DNA of 64,000 nt from Agromyces lapidis (GTDB lineage: Bacteria > Actinomycetota > Actinomycetes > Actinomycetales > Microbacteriaceae), in the NCBI RefSeq assembly GCF_009749405.1, contig NZ_WBIQ01000002.1:124001-188000 (forward strand). The letters run 5' to 3'. The notes under the pieces are model-generated. The model was given only the letters and a program-made list of their open reading frames with translations, had not been told where the DNA came from and searched no databases. This document shows, piece by piece, positions 25,600-33,969 of the stretch. The translations under genes and the position numbers were made by a program. Numbering within the stretch: position 1 is the first letter of the stretch; each line of letters begins with the position of its first letter.

Positions 25600-26250
25600 A
25601 TGACCACTCTCGGAATCATCGGTGCAGGACACATCGGCAGCCAGGTCGCGCGCGCGGCCGTCAAGAGCGGATACGAGGTGGTGATCGCGAACTCGCGCGG
25701 ACCCGAGACGCTCGAGGGCCTCATCGCCGAGCTCGGACCGTCGGCGCGCGCCGCCACCGCGAGCGAGGCCGCCTCCGCCGCCGACATCGCCGTCGTGACC
25801 GTGCCGTTCAAGGCGTACGCGTCGATCCCGGTCGAGCCGCTCGCCGGCAAGATCGTGATCGACACCGACAACTACTACTGGGAGCGCGACGGTCACGTGC
25901 CCGCCCTCGACGAGGCCCGCGACACCGTGACCGGCATGCTGCAGAAGCACCTGCCGACGAGCCGCGTCGCGAAGGGCTTCAACCACATCACCGCCGCCGA
26001 CATCACGACCGACGGGCGCCCGGCGGGCGACCCGGCCCGTCGCGCGCTCGCCACGTCGAGCGACCACGAGGATGCCGCGGCCTTCGTCACCGCCCTCTAC
26101 GACGAGTTCGGCTTCGACACGGTCAACGTCGGCCCGCTCGACGACAGTTGGCGCGTCGACCGCGACCAGCCCGCCTACTCCGCCGGTGCGCAGACCCGCG
26201 ACGAGCTCGTCGCGAACCTCGCCAAGGCCGAGCGCACGACGACCGCATAG
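25600..26250 (+). CDS. NADPH-dependent F420 reductase-like oxidoreductase
   Basis: A 216-residue Rossmann-fold protein. The N-terminus LGIIGAGHIGSQVARAAVKS is the dinucleotide-binding loop, followed by VVIANSRGPETL (the Asn-Ser-Arg typical for NADPH recognition in the COG2085 group) and IAVVTVPFKAY. Family members transfer hydride between NADPH and F420 or reduce metals and pyrrolines. The ATG at 25600 has no ribosome site, so the message may be leaderless. It could serve F420-type enzymes such as the Ddn-like protein at 22272. Confidence 0.85.
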   Translation: MTTLGIIGAGHIGSQVARAAVKSGYEVVIANSRGPETLEGLIAELGPSARAATASEAASAADIAVVTVPFKAYASIPVEPLAGKIVIDTDNYYWERDGHVPALDEARDTVTGMLQKHLPTSRVAKGFNHITAADITTDGRPAGDPARRALATSSDHEDAAAFVTALYDEFGFDTVNVGPLDDSWRVDRDQPAYSAGAQTRDELVANLAKAERTTTA

Positions 26251-26258
26251 CCTCGCTC

Positions 26259-26295
26259 GACTGCGGCCCGGACCCGACGGTTCCGGGCCGCAGTC
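26259..26295 (+). terminator. strong stem-loop after the reductase gene
   Basis: GACTGCGGCCCGGA and TCCGGGCCGCAGTC are perfect 14-base arms around a nine-base loop, nine bases after the stop codon. Confidence 0.75.
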
Positions 26296-26402
26296 GTGTC
26301 CGGAGACATCCGGAATGATCGTAAAGATCCGATCTCAATCATCGACACTTCCGCCGAATGCTGCCGGAATAAAGCCTGTGAAGCGAAGGCGACGTCGCAT
26401 CG

Positions 26403-26431
26403 TTGCTTAAACATCGGATAACTACTACGCT
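26403..26431 (+). promoter_or_regulatory. putative promoter of the fucosidase gene
   Basis: TTGCTT (26403-26408), a 17-base spacer and TACGCT (26426-26431) lie in an unusually AT-rich patch about 60 bases before the fucosidase start. Confidence 0.45.
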
Positions 26432-26491
26432 CCCCGGCAGGGCGGCAGTGCCGCCGCCCGCGAGTGATCCGCTACTGGAGTGACGTTGACG

Positions 26492-29400
26492 ATGACCGAG
26501 CCGAGTACCACGACCGCACCACGAACACCACGAACTTCACGATCCCGCCGCCGAGTCCTCGCCCTCGTCGCCGCACTCGGCGTGACCCTGACGGGGCTCG
26601 CCCCAGCGGGCATCGCGAGCGCCGCCGAGGGCGACGACCTCGACATCCGCTTCGGCGGCTCCCTCGTCGGCACGACCGCGTACACGACGACCGAGGGCGA
26701 GTCGATGCGCGGTGTCGTGCGTCGCCTGGCCGGCGGTGAAGAGCAGCTCGCGGCCGGGGGAGTCCGCCTCCACGGCGGCACCGAGGGCATCCGCTTCGAG
26801 GCGGCCGACTTCTCGTTCGGCGGCGCGACGCCGACGTCGGGCTTCCTCGCCGAGGTCGAGTTCACGCCGACCGCCGCGCAGTCCGACATGTCGACGATCC
26901 TCTCGGCGGCGGGCAACCTCTACGTGCGCACCCAGGGCGGCAAGCTCGTCTACGGATTCGACTCGTACGACGGATCGAGCTGGTCGAGCCACCGCGCCGA
27001 GGCGCCGGCCCCGGCCGCGGGCGTCGCCCACCAGCTCTCGGTGCAGTACGTCACGACCGACGACGGCGCCGAGCTGCACACCTGGCTCGACGGTGTCGAA
27101 CTGCAGACCCTCGCCGCGGATGCGGGCGTCGGCGTGCAGGCCGCCTCGACGAACGCCTTCGGCTTCGGCAACGAGGTGCACCCCGCGGGCGCCGGCCGCG
27201 GCATCGTCGGCGAGCTCGGCCACGTGCGCGTCGTCGGCGACGTCACCGCGTACGACCCCGAGCTCTTCGAGTTCCAGCCGGCCCCGATCACGACGACCCT
27301 GCTCGACGTGCAGTTCGACGGCTCGGTGGATGCCTCGGCGTACACGCCGGCCGCCGGCGAACGCCTCGACGGGGCCGTCGCCCTGCGCAGCACCGCGAGC
27401 GTGAGCGGCGGCGACCTGCAGCTCGGCGGCGCGAACCAGGCCGCCGACTTCACGGCGAGCGAGGAGCTCTTCACCGGGGCATCCCTCGACCGCGCTTTCG
27501 TGATCGAGACCGAGTTCACCGCCTCGGGCGCGCAGGCCGACCTCGCGACCGTGGCCGCCGTCGGCGGCAACCTGAGCGCGCGCTACCGCAGCGACGGGCT
27601 GCAGTACGGATTCAGCGCGAACATCGGCGGCACCTGGCACGACTACCTGGGCAAGGTCGCCCTGCCCGCCGCCGGGCAGGCGCACGTGCTCTCGCTCGCC
27701 TACGTGCCCGGCGCCACCGAGACGAAGGTCATCGCCTGGCTCGACGGCAAGGAGCTGCCCGAAGTCACCGCACCTGCGCCCTCGACCCGCAACGCCAAGG
27801 CGACGCAGACCCTCGCGATCGGCAACGAAGTGGCCGCGATCGGCAACCGCGGCTTCAAGGGCACCGTCGAGCGCACGCGCTTCGCGCTGCTCAACGGCGA
27901 GTTCGACGACGCGGCCTTCCGCTACCAGGAGCTCGACGAGCCGATGCCGTGCCTGCCGCTCGGCGAGATCTCGCCCGCGAACTACATCCAGGTGACCAGC
28001 GCCGACTGCCCGGCGAACGTGCTCGCGAAGGCCGCGCTCGTGCGGCCCACCGAGGCCCAGCTCGACTGGCAGGAGCTCGGGCTCACCGCCTTCGTGCACT
28101 TCGGCATCAACACCTTCTACAACCAGGAGTGGGGCCACGGCACCGAGGACCTCGGGCGGTTCCAGCCGACCGGCGAGCTCGATGTCGACGCGTGGGTGAA
28201 GTCGCTGCGCGACAGCGGCCACCGCATGGCGATCCTGACGCTGAAGCACCACGACGGGTTCCTGCTCTACCCCTCGCGCTACTCCGACTTCGACGTCGCC
28301 TCGACGCCGTGGAAGGACGGCCAGGGCGACATCGTGCGCGACTTCACGACCGCCGCGCACAAGTACGGCATGAAGGTCGGCCTCTACATGTCGCCCGCCG
28401 ACTCGCACGAGGAGCAGTTCGGGGTGTTCGGCAACGGCAGCGCCAAGACGCCGCGCACGATCCCGACCCTCGTCGAGGGCGACGACCGTGCCGGTGAGGA
28501 CCTGCCGAGCTTCGAGTACCCGGCGACCGACTACGGCGCCTTCTTCCTCAACACCCTCTACGAGGTGCTCACCCAGTACGGCGAGGTCGACGAGGTCTGG
28601 TTCGACGGCGCCCAGGGCAACACGGGCAAGCAGGAGTTCTACGACTACCCCGCCTTCTACGACCTCATCTCGAAGCTGCAGCCGAACGCGGTCGTCGCGG
28701 TCGGCGGACGCGACGTGCGCTGGGTCGGCAACGAGAGCGGCACCGCCCGCCAGGACGAGTGGGCGCCCGTGCCGATCAGCGACGCCGGCGACGGCGGCAA
28801 GATCGGCGTCGTCGGCGGCGGCACGTTCGAGCAGGTCGGCTCGGCCGCGATGCTGCAGTCGGCCGTGCAGAGCGGTGCGAACGCGCTGCACTGGTGGCCG
28901 ACCGAGGCCGACATGAAGCTCACGCAGGGCTGGTTCGCGCACCCGACCGATACGCCGAAGACGCCGTCGGCGCTGCTCGGCCATTACCTCGGCACGACCG
29001 GACGCAACTCGGTCATGCTGCTCAACACCCCGCCGACGACCACCGGCACCTTCGCACCCGCCTCGGTCACCGCGCTCGACGGGTTCGCGGCCGAGCGGCG
29101 CAAGGCGCTCACGCTCGACCACGCGCTCGGCGTGCCGGTCGCGGTCGGCGCCGACGGCGAGGCATCCGCCGCCCTGACCGACGGCAGCAGCCGTTCGTCG
29201 TGGCTCAGCGCGAGCGCCGAGCCGGGTGACGTGACGATCGACCTCGGGGCACCGGCGTCGGTGCGGCGCATCGAGCTCGGCGAGGGCGTGCTCGACCACG
29301 GGCAGGTCGTCGAGAAGTTCTCGATCGACGCCGAGGTCGACGGCGCGTGGGTCGAGGTCGCGAAGGCGGGCACGATCGGCGTGAGCCGCATCGTCACGCT

Positions 29401-30142
29401 GCCGCAGGCGGTCACGGCGCAGAAGTTCCGCGTCTCGATCGACCAGGCGCGGGCGCCCTACTCGCTCGCGAAGCTCGCCCTCTACGAGCAGCTGGCCGAC
29501 GACCCGGGCAAGCTCACCGAGGCCTACCTCGACTGCGCGGCGCCCGTCGCGGGCGACGGCAGCGCCGAGCGCCCGTTCACCTCGCTCGAGCAGTTCCGCA
29601 CCGCCGAGCTCGCGGTCGGCGCGCAGGTGAAGGTGAAGTCGGGCAGCGAGTGCGCCGACTCGTCGACGCCCTTCTGGGGTTACGGCACCGCTGACGACCC
29701 GATCACCGTGTCGGTGTACGACGGCGAAGTCGAGCCGAGCTTCGGCGACCGCACGCTCGAGGAGGTGTTCGGCCCGCTCGCCGCGCAGGGCTGGGTCGTC
29801 GAGCTGCCGAACCCGGTCGAGCCCGGCGCCGAGACGGTCACGCTCACGGTGTGCAAGGCCGCCATGGGCGAGGAGCTCGAGGTCTCCGTCGCCGGGTTCG
29901 CCCGCGGCGCGACCGTCGAGCTCGCGCTCGCCCCGAAGACGCCGAAGCACGGCCTGGCCGTCGAGCTCGGCACCGTCACCGCCGGCACCGATGGAACCGG
30001 CACGGCGACCGTCGCGCTGCCGACCACCAAGCCCGGCATGCGCACACTGACGGCCACCGCAGAGGATGCCTCGGCGAGCACCCGGCTCATCGTGACCCCC
30101 GCCGCGGCGGCCGGGTCGGGCGACGGCTGCGGCACCGACTGA
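26492..30142 (+). CDS. secreted multidomain alpha-L-fucosidase (GH29)
   Basis: A 1216-residue exported enzyme. A Tat/Sec-type signal (Arg-rich RSRRRVLALVAALGVTLTG, then AGIASAAEG) leads into two LamG-like beta-sandwich modules (about 45-255 and 265-480). The GH29 catalytic domain (about 520-860) contains TAFVHFGINTFYNQEWGHG, LTLKHHDGFLLYPS and EVDEVWFDGAQG with the likely nucleophile Asp near residue 704. An F5/8-type-C-like module (DVTIDLGAPASVRRIELGEG) and C-terminal beta domains follow. It would remove terminal fucose from outside glycans. It is two to three times longer than simple GH29 enzymes. ATG 26492 or the TTG/GTG just before it could be the start. It has no transporter next to it. 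Confidence 0.9.
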   Translation: MTEPSTTTAPRTPRTSRSRRRVLALVAALGVTLTGLAPAGIASAAEGDDLDIRFGGSLVGTTAYTTTEGESMRGVVRRLAGGEEQLAAGGVRLHGGTEGIRFEAADFSFGGATPTSGFLAEVEFTPTAAQSDMSTILSAAGNLYVRTQGGKLVYGFDSYDGSSWSSHRAEAPAPAAGVAHQLSVQYVTTDDGAELHTWLDGVELQTLAADAGVGVQAASTNAFGFGNEVHPAGAGRGIVGELGHVRVVGDVTAYDPELFEFQPAPITTTLLDVQFDGSVDASAYTPAAGERLDGAVALRSTASVSGGDLQLGGANQAADFTASEELFTGASLDRAFVIETEFTASGAQADLATVAAVGGNLSARYRSDGLQYGFSANIGGTWHDYLGKVALPAAGQAHVLSLAYVPGATETKVIAWLDGKELPEVTAPAPSTRNAKATQTLAIGNEVAAIGNRGFKGTVERTRFALLNGEFDDAAFRYQELDEPMPCLPLGEISPANYIQVTSADCPANVLAKAALVRPTEAQLDWQELGLTAFVHFGINTFYNQEWGHGTEDLGRFQPTGELDVDAWVKSLRDSGHRMAILTLKHHDGFLLYPSRYSDFDVASTPWKDGQGDIVRDFTTAAHKYGMKVGLYMSPADSHEEQFGVFGNGSAKTPRTIPTLVEGDDRAGEDLPSFEYPATDYGAFFLNTLYEVLTQYGEVDEVWFDGAQGNTGKQEFYDYPAFYDLISKLQPNAVVAVGGRDVRWVGNESGTARQDEWAPVPISDAGDGGKIGVVGGGTFEQVGSAAMLQSAVQSGANALHWWPTEADMKLTQGWFAHPTDTPKTPSALLGHYLGTTGRNSVMLLNTPPTTTGTFAPASVTALDGFAAERRKALTLDHALGVPVAVGADGEASAALTDGSSRSSWLSASAEPGDVTIDLGAPASVRRIELGEGVLDHGQVVEKFSIDAEVDGAWVEVAKAGTIGVSRIVTLPQAVTAQKFRVSIDQARAPYSLAKLALYEQLADDPGKLTEAYLDCAAPVAGDGSAERPFTSLEQFRTAELAVGAQVKVKSGSECADSSTPFWGYGTADDPITVSVYDGEVEPSFGDRTLEEVFGPLAAQGWVVELPNPVEPGAETVTLTVCKAAMGEELEVSVAGFARGATVELALAPKTPKHGLAVELGTVTAGTDGTGTATVALPTTKPGMRTLTATAEDASASTRLIVTPAAAAGSGDGCGTD

Positions 30143-30157
30143 TCGCGAGGTGAGATG

Positions 30158-30189
30158 GGGATGCCCCGGGCTCCGGCCCGGGGCATCCC
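30158..30189 (+). terminator. stem-loop after the fucosidase gene
   Basis: GGGATGCCCCGGGC (30158-30171) and GCCCGGGGCATCCC (30176-30189) are perfect 14-base arms with a four-base loop, followed by TTTG. The arms include GGATGCC/GGCATCC. Confidence 0.8.
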
Positions 30190-30192
30190 TTT

Positions 30193-30272
30193 GTCTGTGG
30201 GTCTGTGGGTCTGTGGGTCTGTGGGTCTGTGGGTCTGTGGGTCTGTGGGTCTGTGGGTCTGTGGGTCTGTGG
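30193..30272. repeat. ten tandem copies of an 8-bp unit
   Basis: GTCTGTGG is repeated ten times without interruption (80 bases), between the fucosidase terminator and the 3' end of the epoxide hydrolase gene. Confidence 0.95.
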
Positions 30273-30283
30273 ATCCGGTGTGC

Positions 30284-31393
30284 TCAGCCGAGCTCGGCGA
30301 CGAACGACCGCACGCGGGCCGCGAGGTCGTCGGGCGCCTCGGCCGCGGCGAAGTGCCCGCCGGCCTCGAGCCGGTCGAAGACCCGCAGGCCGAGGTAGTG
30401 GCGGCGCGCGAGCGACTCGGGGTAGCCGCCCTCGTGGCGCTGGATGAACACCGCAGCGGGCACGCCCGTCGACGGGATCGGGCCGTCGCCCTCACCCTCG
30501 TAGTACGGCCGGAACGAGCTCGCGATCGACTGCGTGACCCAGTAGATCATCGCCTCGGTGAGGATGCGCTCGCGGGAGATGCGGCGCTCGACGAGACGCG
30601 GGTCGCCCGGCGGGGTGTCGCTCCACGCCACGAGCTTCTCGGCGATCCAGGCGAGGAGACCGACGGGGGAGTCGTTGAGCGCGGCCGCGAGCACGTCGGG
30701 CCGGGTATTCTGCACGTGGCCGTACGCGCCCTCGGGCCATTCGCGCTCGGCGAGCGAGGCGAAGAACTCGAGCTCGCCCGGATCGGTGAGGGCGGCGCGC
30801 TCGTCGGAGGTCGGGAAGTGCGCGTGCGTCGCGACGATGCCGGCGACGTGCTCGGGATAGCTCGCGGCGATGAGGTCGCTCACGTTGGCCGAGACGTCCT
30901 CGCCGTAGGTGAAGTAGCGCTCGTAGCCGAGCACCTCGGTCATGAGCGCGTGCAACGTGGCTGCCAGCCGCGGTTCTGAGAGCTGGCCCTCGGCGTACGG
31001 CGACGAGAAGGCGAAGCCCGGCAGGCTCGCGACGACCACGTCGAACTCGGCCAGCCGGTCGGCGAAGTCGAGCTGCAGCGCGAAGGTGTGCGGCCAGCCG
31101 TGCATCACGAGCAGGGCCGGGGCGTCGGGCTGCGCCGACCGCAGGTGGGCGAAGTGCACCTGGGCGCCGTCGATCGGAGCGATGAACTGCGGGTGCGAGT
31201 TGAGCCACGCCTCGCGGGCCCGCCAGTCCCAGGCCTGCCACGACTCGACGAGCTCGCGCAGGTACGCCGCGTTCATGCCAGAGGGCGGCACGCGGGGCGA
31301 ATCGTCGAGCAGGCGCGTGCGACCCAGGCGATCGCGAAGATCGTCGAGGACGGCGTCGGAGACATGCAGTTCGAACCGCTCGAGGTCACTCAT
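30284..31393 (-). CDS. epoxide hydrolase (EHN-domain alpha/beta hydrolase)
   Basis: A 369-residue epoxide hydrolase-like enzyme. The N-terminal EHN domain (FELHVSDAVLDDLRDRLGR) covers about 100 residues. The hydrolase domain has LLVMHGWPHTFALQLDF (oxyanion HGWP), a nucleophile region FTYGEDVSANVSD with Asp, and a C-terminal EAGGHFAAAEAP with the catalytic His. The usual nucleophile motif GGDWG is altered to GEDVS, with the Asp kept. The product would open epoxides to diols; the substrate is unknown. The ATG at 31393 begins the domain directly. Confidence 0.88.
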   Translation of the reverse strand: MSDLERFELHVSDAVLDDLRDRLGRTRLLDDSPRVPPSGMNAAYLRELVESWQAWDWRAREAWLNSHPQFIAPIDGAQVHFAHLRSAQPDAPALLVMHGWPHTFALQLDFADRLAEFDVVVASLPGFAFSSPYAEGQLSEPRLAATLHALMTEVLGYERYFTYGEDVSANVSDLIAASYPEHVAGIVATHAHFPTSDERAALTDPGELEFFASLAEREWPEGAYGHVQNTRPDVLAAALNDSPVGLLAWIAEKLVAWSDTPPGDPRLVERRISRERILTEAMIYWVTQSIASSFRPYYEGEGDGPIPSTGVPAAVFIQRHEGGYPESLARRHYLGLRVFDRLEAGGHFAAAEAPDDLAARVRSFVAELG

Positions 31394-31458
31394 GCGCCCG
31401 ACGGTACTGGGTGCCGCCGACACGAATACCGGTGAACGCGACCGGGCCCGCCCGGCGG

Positions 31459-31534
31459 CCTGAGGCTCCCCGCCCGGAGATCTGAGGTACCCGGGCCGGC
31501 GGTCTGAGGTACCCGGGCAGGCGATCTGAGGTAC
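31459..31534 (+). promoter_or_regulatory. 22-bp periodic TCTGAGGTAC array
   Basis: TCTGAGGTAC occurs at 31481, 31503 and 31525, exactly 22 bases apart, and a degraded fourth copy (CCTGAGGCTC) starts at 31459 in the same phase. The array ends about 105 bases before the tiny gene at 31640. The 22-base step is two helical turns, so proteins bound there would sit on one face. Confidence 0.65.
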
Positions 31535-31639
31535 TCGGCGCCGGCGAAATAGGGCACTCGCCCGATCTGCCCGCCCCACCTCAGCGAGGAGTCTGAAGTC
31601 AGGCAGCCACCAGGCCGCCGCACCGAAGGGAATCGGGAC

Positions 31640-31861
31640 ATGAACCTCGCAGTCGGCTACATCGCACAGACACTCCAGACCGCCGACGAGCGCGAAGCCG
31701 CGATCGTGAACGAGCGTCGCCGCCGCGCCCACGAGCGCCGCCTCGACGAGGCCGAGCGCGCCGAGCGCGCGGCGGGACGCCGAGGCATCCTGCACCGCAC
31801 CGGCGGGGGAGCGCCGTCGCGCGGTCGCAGCGGAGCCGCCGCACCTCGCCCGGCCGCCTGA
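31640..31861 (+). CDS. tiny Arg-rich protein (paralogue of 20620 gene)
   Basis: A 73-residue protein: MNLAVGYIAQTLQTADEREA, then VNERRRRAHERRLDEAERAE and a Gly/Arg/Ala-rich tail. It aligns with the 61-residue product at 20620 over the first ~35 residues. The preceding 100 bases also match (ATAGGGCAC, CACCTCAGCGA, TCAGGC blocks), so coding region and leader were duplicated together. The ribosome site GAAGGGAAT precedes the ATG. The function is unknown. Confidence 0.7.
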   Translation: MNLAVGYIAQTLQTADEREAAIVNERRRRAHERRLDEAERAERAAGRRGILHRTGGGAPSRGRSGAAAPRPAA

Positions 31862-31959
31862 GCGCGGACCCGGGCGGTGCGGTCACGGGCCGCCCGCTCG
31901 CGGTAGTGTCGTCTCGCCGATTCCGGCGACACCCGACGACCCGAACAGGACCCTTCTCC

Positions 31960-32325
31960 ATGACCCAGCTCATCCTCTCCGGCGACGACCAGCTGACCGT
32001 GCCCGTCGTCATCTCGATCGCCGAGGGGCTCGGGTACACGGCGACCACCCCGTCGGAGGGCAGCATCAAGCTCGAGCGGGGCAGCCTGCACAAGACGCTC
32101 TGGCTCGGCGCGATGGCCGGCAAGGGCTTCCACATCTCCTTCACCTTCGCGATCGGCGTCGACCAGTACGGCAACACCTGGCTGCGCTTCGACGAGAAGG
32201 GCGGCCTCGGCGCGGTCAAGGGCGGCGCGATCGGCTACGCGAAGAGCAAGTCGGCCTTCGAGGAGTTCGTCGCCGCGGTGCGCGCGCAGACCAGCGAGCG
32301 CGGCATCCTCATCGGCGAGCAGTAG
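31960..32325 (+). CDS. hypothetical protein
   Basis: A 121-residue, probably cytoplasmic alpha-beta protein. Recognisable segments are MTQLILSGDDQLTVPVVISI, LGAMAGKGFHISFTFAIGV and GNTWLRFDEKGGLGAVKGG. I do not know the family. The ATG at 31960 has an AGGA ten bases upstream, and a -10-like TAGTGT lies at 31904-31909. It precedes the ROK regulator with 95 bases between them. Confidence 0.6.
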   Translation: MTQLILSGDDQLTVPVVISIAEGLGYTATTPSEGSIKLERGSLHKTLWLGAMAGKGFHISFTFAIGVDQYGNTWLRFDEKGGLGAVKGGAIGYAKSKSAFEEFVAAVRAQTSERGILIGEQ

Positions 32326-32350
32326 GCGCAGAAAGAACAACCATCCCAAT

Positions 32351-32382
32351 TTCTCCATCGATGTGACAAACTCGACGGAGAA
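32351..32382. promoter_or_regulatory. inverted repeat before the ROK regulator gene
   Basis: TTCTCC (32351-32356) and GGAGAA (32377-32382) form an inverted pair in an AT-richer patch 39 bases upstream of the regulator's start. An inner TCGA/TCGA pair lies inside. It is a possible autoregulatory site. Confidence 0.35.
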
Positions 32383-32420
32383 GCGCACTCGCGCGTGACG
32401 GCGGTGGGAGGTGGCTGGCG

Positions 32421-33674
32421 ATGGCCGGTACAGCACCTCCTGCCGCACGTCGCGGAACCAACCTCCCGCGCATGGGCGACTTCAACCGCTCGGTCATCTT
32501 CGACGCCATCCGGCGGGAGCCCGAGGGTCGCAGCCGGGTCGAGCTCGTCGAGATCACCGGGCTCTCGACGCAGACCGTGTCGAACATCGCCCGACGCCTG
32601 CTCGACGACGAACTCATCGTCGAGGCGGGCAAGACGAGCGCCGCGGGGCTCGGCAAGCCCCGCACCATCCTGCGCCTGAACCCTGCGGGGCTCTACGCCG
32701 CGGGGGTGCACATCGACCCGGCGGTGATGACCTACGTGCTGCTCGACCTCACCGGGCGGGTCGTCGCCCACGCTCGTGACCGCACGCCCGAGGCGAGCAA
32801 CCCCGAGCAGGTGATGGCGCACATCCGCGACCACGTCGAACGACTCGTCGCCGACTCGGGCATCGCCCGCGAGAAGCTCGTCGGCCTGGGGCTCGCCGCC
32901 CCCGGCCCGATCGACCAGGAGCGCGGCACGATCGTCGACCCGCCGAACCTGCGCGGCTGGCACAGCGTCCCGCTCCGCGATGCGCTCGAGGATGCCACGG
33001 GCCTCCCCGTGCTCGTCGACAAAGATGTGACCGCCGCGGCCGTGGCCGAGACCTGGGTGGGCGGCGCGAGCGGCACCGGATCCTTCGTCTTCCTCTATCT
33101 CGGCACGGGCATCGGCGCGGGGCTCGCCCTCGGCGACGAGCTCATGCGCGGCGTATCCGGCAACGCCGGCGAGATCGGCCACATCGTCGCCGACCCCGAC
33201 GGTCCGCCCTGCGCGTGCGGGCAGCGCGGATGCATCGCGGTCACCATCACGCCGCAGGCGATGGTCGAAGAGGCCGAGCGGCTCGGCGTGCTGCGAGCGG
33301 ATGCCCCGTTCGAGTCGCCGCCCGAGATCGACGCGCAGTTCGCCCGGTTGTGCACGGCCGCCGAGGCGGGTGACACGGTGGCCGGAGGCATCCTCGACCG
33401 CGCGGCCGACCGCACCGCGCGGGCCGTCGCCGTGATCACGAACCTGCTCGACGTCGACCGCGTCGTGTTCGGCGGGCCGTTCTGGGCGCGCCTCGAGGCG
33501 CGGTACCTCGAGCGGGTTCCGCCGCGTCTCGCGGAGTACAGCGCGACCATCGCCCTTCGCGAGCTCGAGGTCGTCGGCACCGGCGTCGGCGAGGACGTCG
33601 CGGCGATCGGCGCCGCCAGCCTCGTGCTCGAGCGCACCTTCGCGCCGACGGCGAACCGCCTGCTGCTCGGGTAG
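32421..33674 (+). CDS. ROK-family transcriptional regulator
   Basis: A 417-residue ROK repressor. Residues about 15-75 are a winged helix-turn-helix (SRVELVEITGLSTQTVSNIA). The sugar-kinase-like part has YLGTGIGAGLALGDELMRG, SGNAGEIGHIV and the zinc-binding CACGQRGC (about 268-275). Such proteins release DNA on binding a sugar. It is followed, after a repeat and a promoter, by a sugar importer and alpha-mannosidase, so a mannoside or mannose is the likely effector. The ATG at 32421 follows GGGAGGTGGC. Confidence 0.93.
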   Translation: MAGTAPPAARRGTNLPRMGDFNRSVIFDAIRREPEGRSRVELVEITGLSTQTVSNIARRLLDDELIVEAGKTSAAGLGKPRTILRLNPAGLYAAGVHIDPAVMTYVLLDLTGRVVAHARDRTPEASNPEQVMAHIRDHVERLVADSGIAREKLVGLGLAAPGPIDQERGTIVDPPNLRGWHSVPLRDALEDATGLPVLVDKDVTAAAVAETWVGGASGTGSFVFLYLGTGIGAGLALGDELMRGVSGNAGEIGHIVADPDGPPCACGQRGCIAVTITPQAMVEEAERLGVLRADAPFESPPEIDAQFARLCTAAEAGDTVAGGILDRAADRTARAVAVITNLLDVDRVVFGGPFWARLEARYLERVPPRLAEYSATIALRELEVVGTGVGEDVAAIGAASLVLERTFAPTANRLLLG

Positions 33675-33685
33675 GTCCTTCCCGT

Positions 33686-33789
33686 CGGTCGAGTAGCGCC
33701 GACGCGGAGCGGCGACGCGTATCGAGACCTCTGGCGCGAGGGTGGGGGTTTCGATACGCGTCCTCCTCCGTCGGGCGCTGCTCAACCGG
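33686..33789. repeat. inverted pair of the TTTCGATACGC repeat
   Basis: Left arm 33686-33729 (CGGTCGAGTAGCGCCGACGC...CGAGACC) and right arm 33747-33789 (GGTTTCGATACGCGTCCTCC...CTCAACCGG) are two family copies in opposite orientation, able to fold into a long imperfect hairpin. They separate the ROK gene from the promoter of the transport operon and may act as a transcription block. Confidence 0.8.
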
Positions 33790-33806
33790 CGAACGGAACT
33801 TGGGGG

Positions 33807-33835
33807 TTGCCGAGTAATTCCATTCGATTTACTAT
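33807..33835 (+). promoter_or_regulatory. promoter and ROK operator of the mannoside operon
   Basis: TTGCCG (33807-33812) and TACTAT (33830-33835) are separated by exactly 17 bases. An inverted repeat AGTAA...TTACT (33813-33817 and 33829-33833) fills the spacer, which would make a repressor bound there block the polymerase. A hairpin GGGGAGC/GCTCCCC (33877-33896) lies in the 130-base leader. Confidence 0.6.
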
Positions 33836-33969
33836 GTCGGAGTGGGGATTGCGATCGCCCCGTGGAGCACGGTTCGGGGGAGCCGGCTTGCTCCCCGGGG
33901 CGTATCGCGTCTGCCCGCCCGAACCGGAGCATCCGCACTGCAGTACTCGAGCAAGGGAGCACGAGCACC

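Noticed and set aside
26537..29950. 1137-codon open frame antisense to the fucosidase gene
   Set aside because: High-GC third positions remove stops on the opposite strand; the product is low-complexity Arg/Gly/Glu-rich, while the sense frame has a signal peptide and GH29 motifs.
30193..30272. CRISPR-like array
   Set aside because: The units are contiguous 8-mers without spacers and no cas genes are present.
33742..33969. N-terminal extension of the mannoside-binding protein
   Set aside because: It would put the lipobox about 100 residues inside the protein; the ATG at 33970 starts a normal signal peptide and the region holds the promoter.
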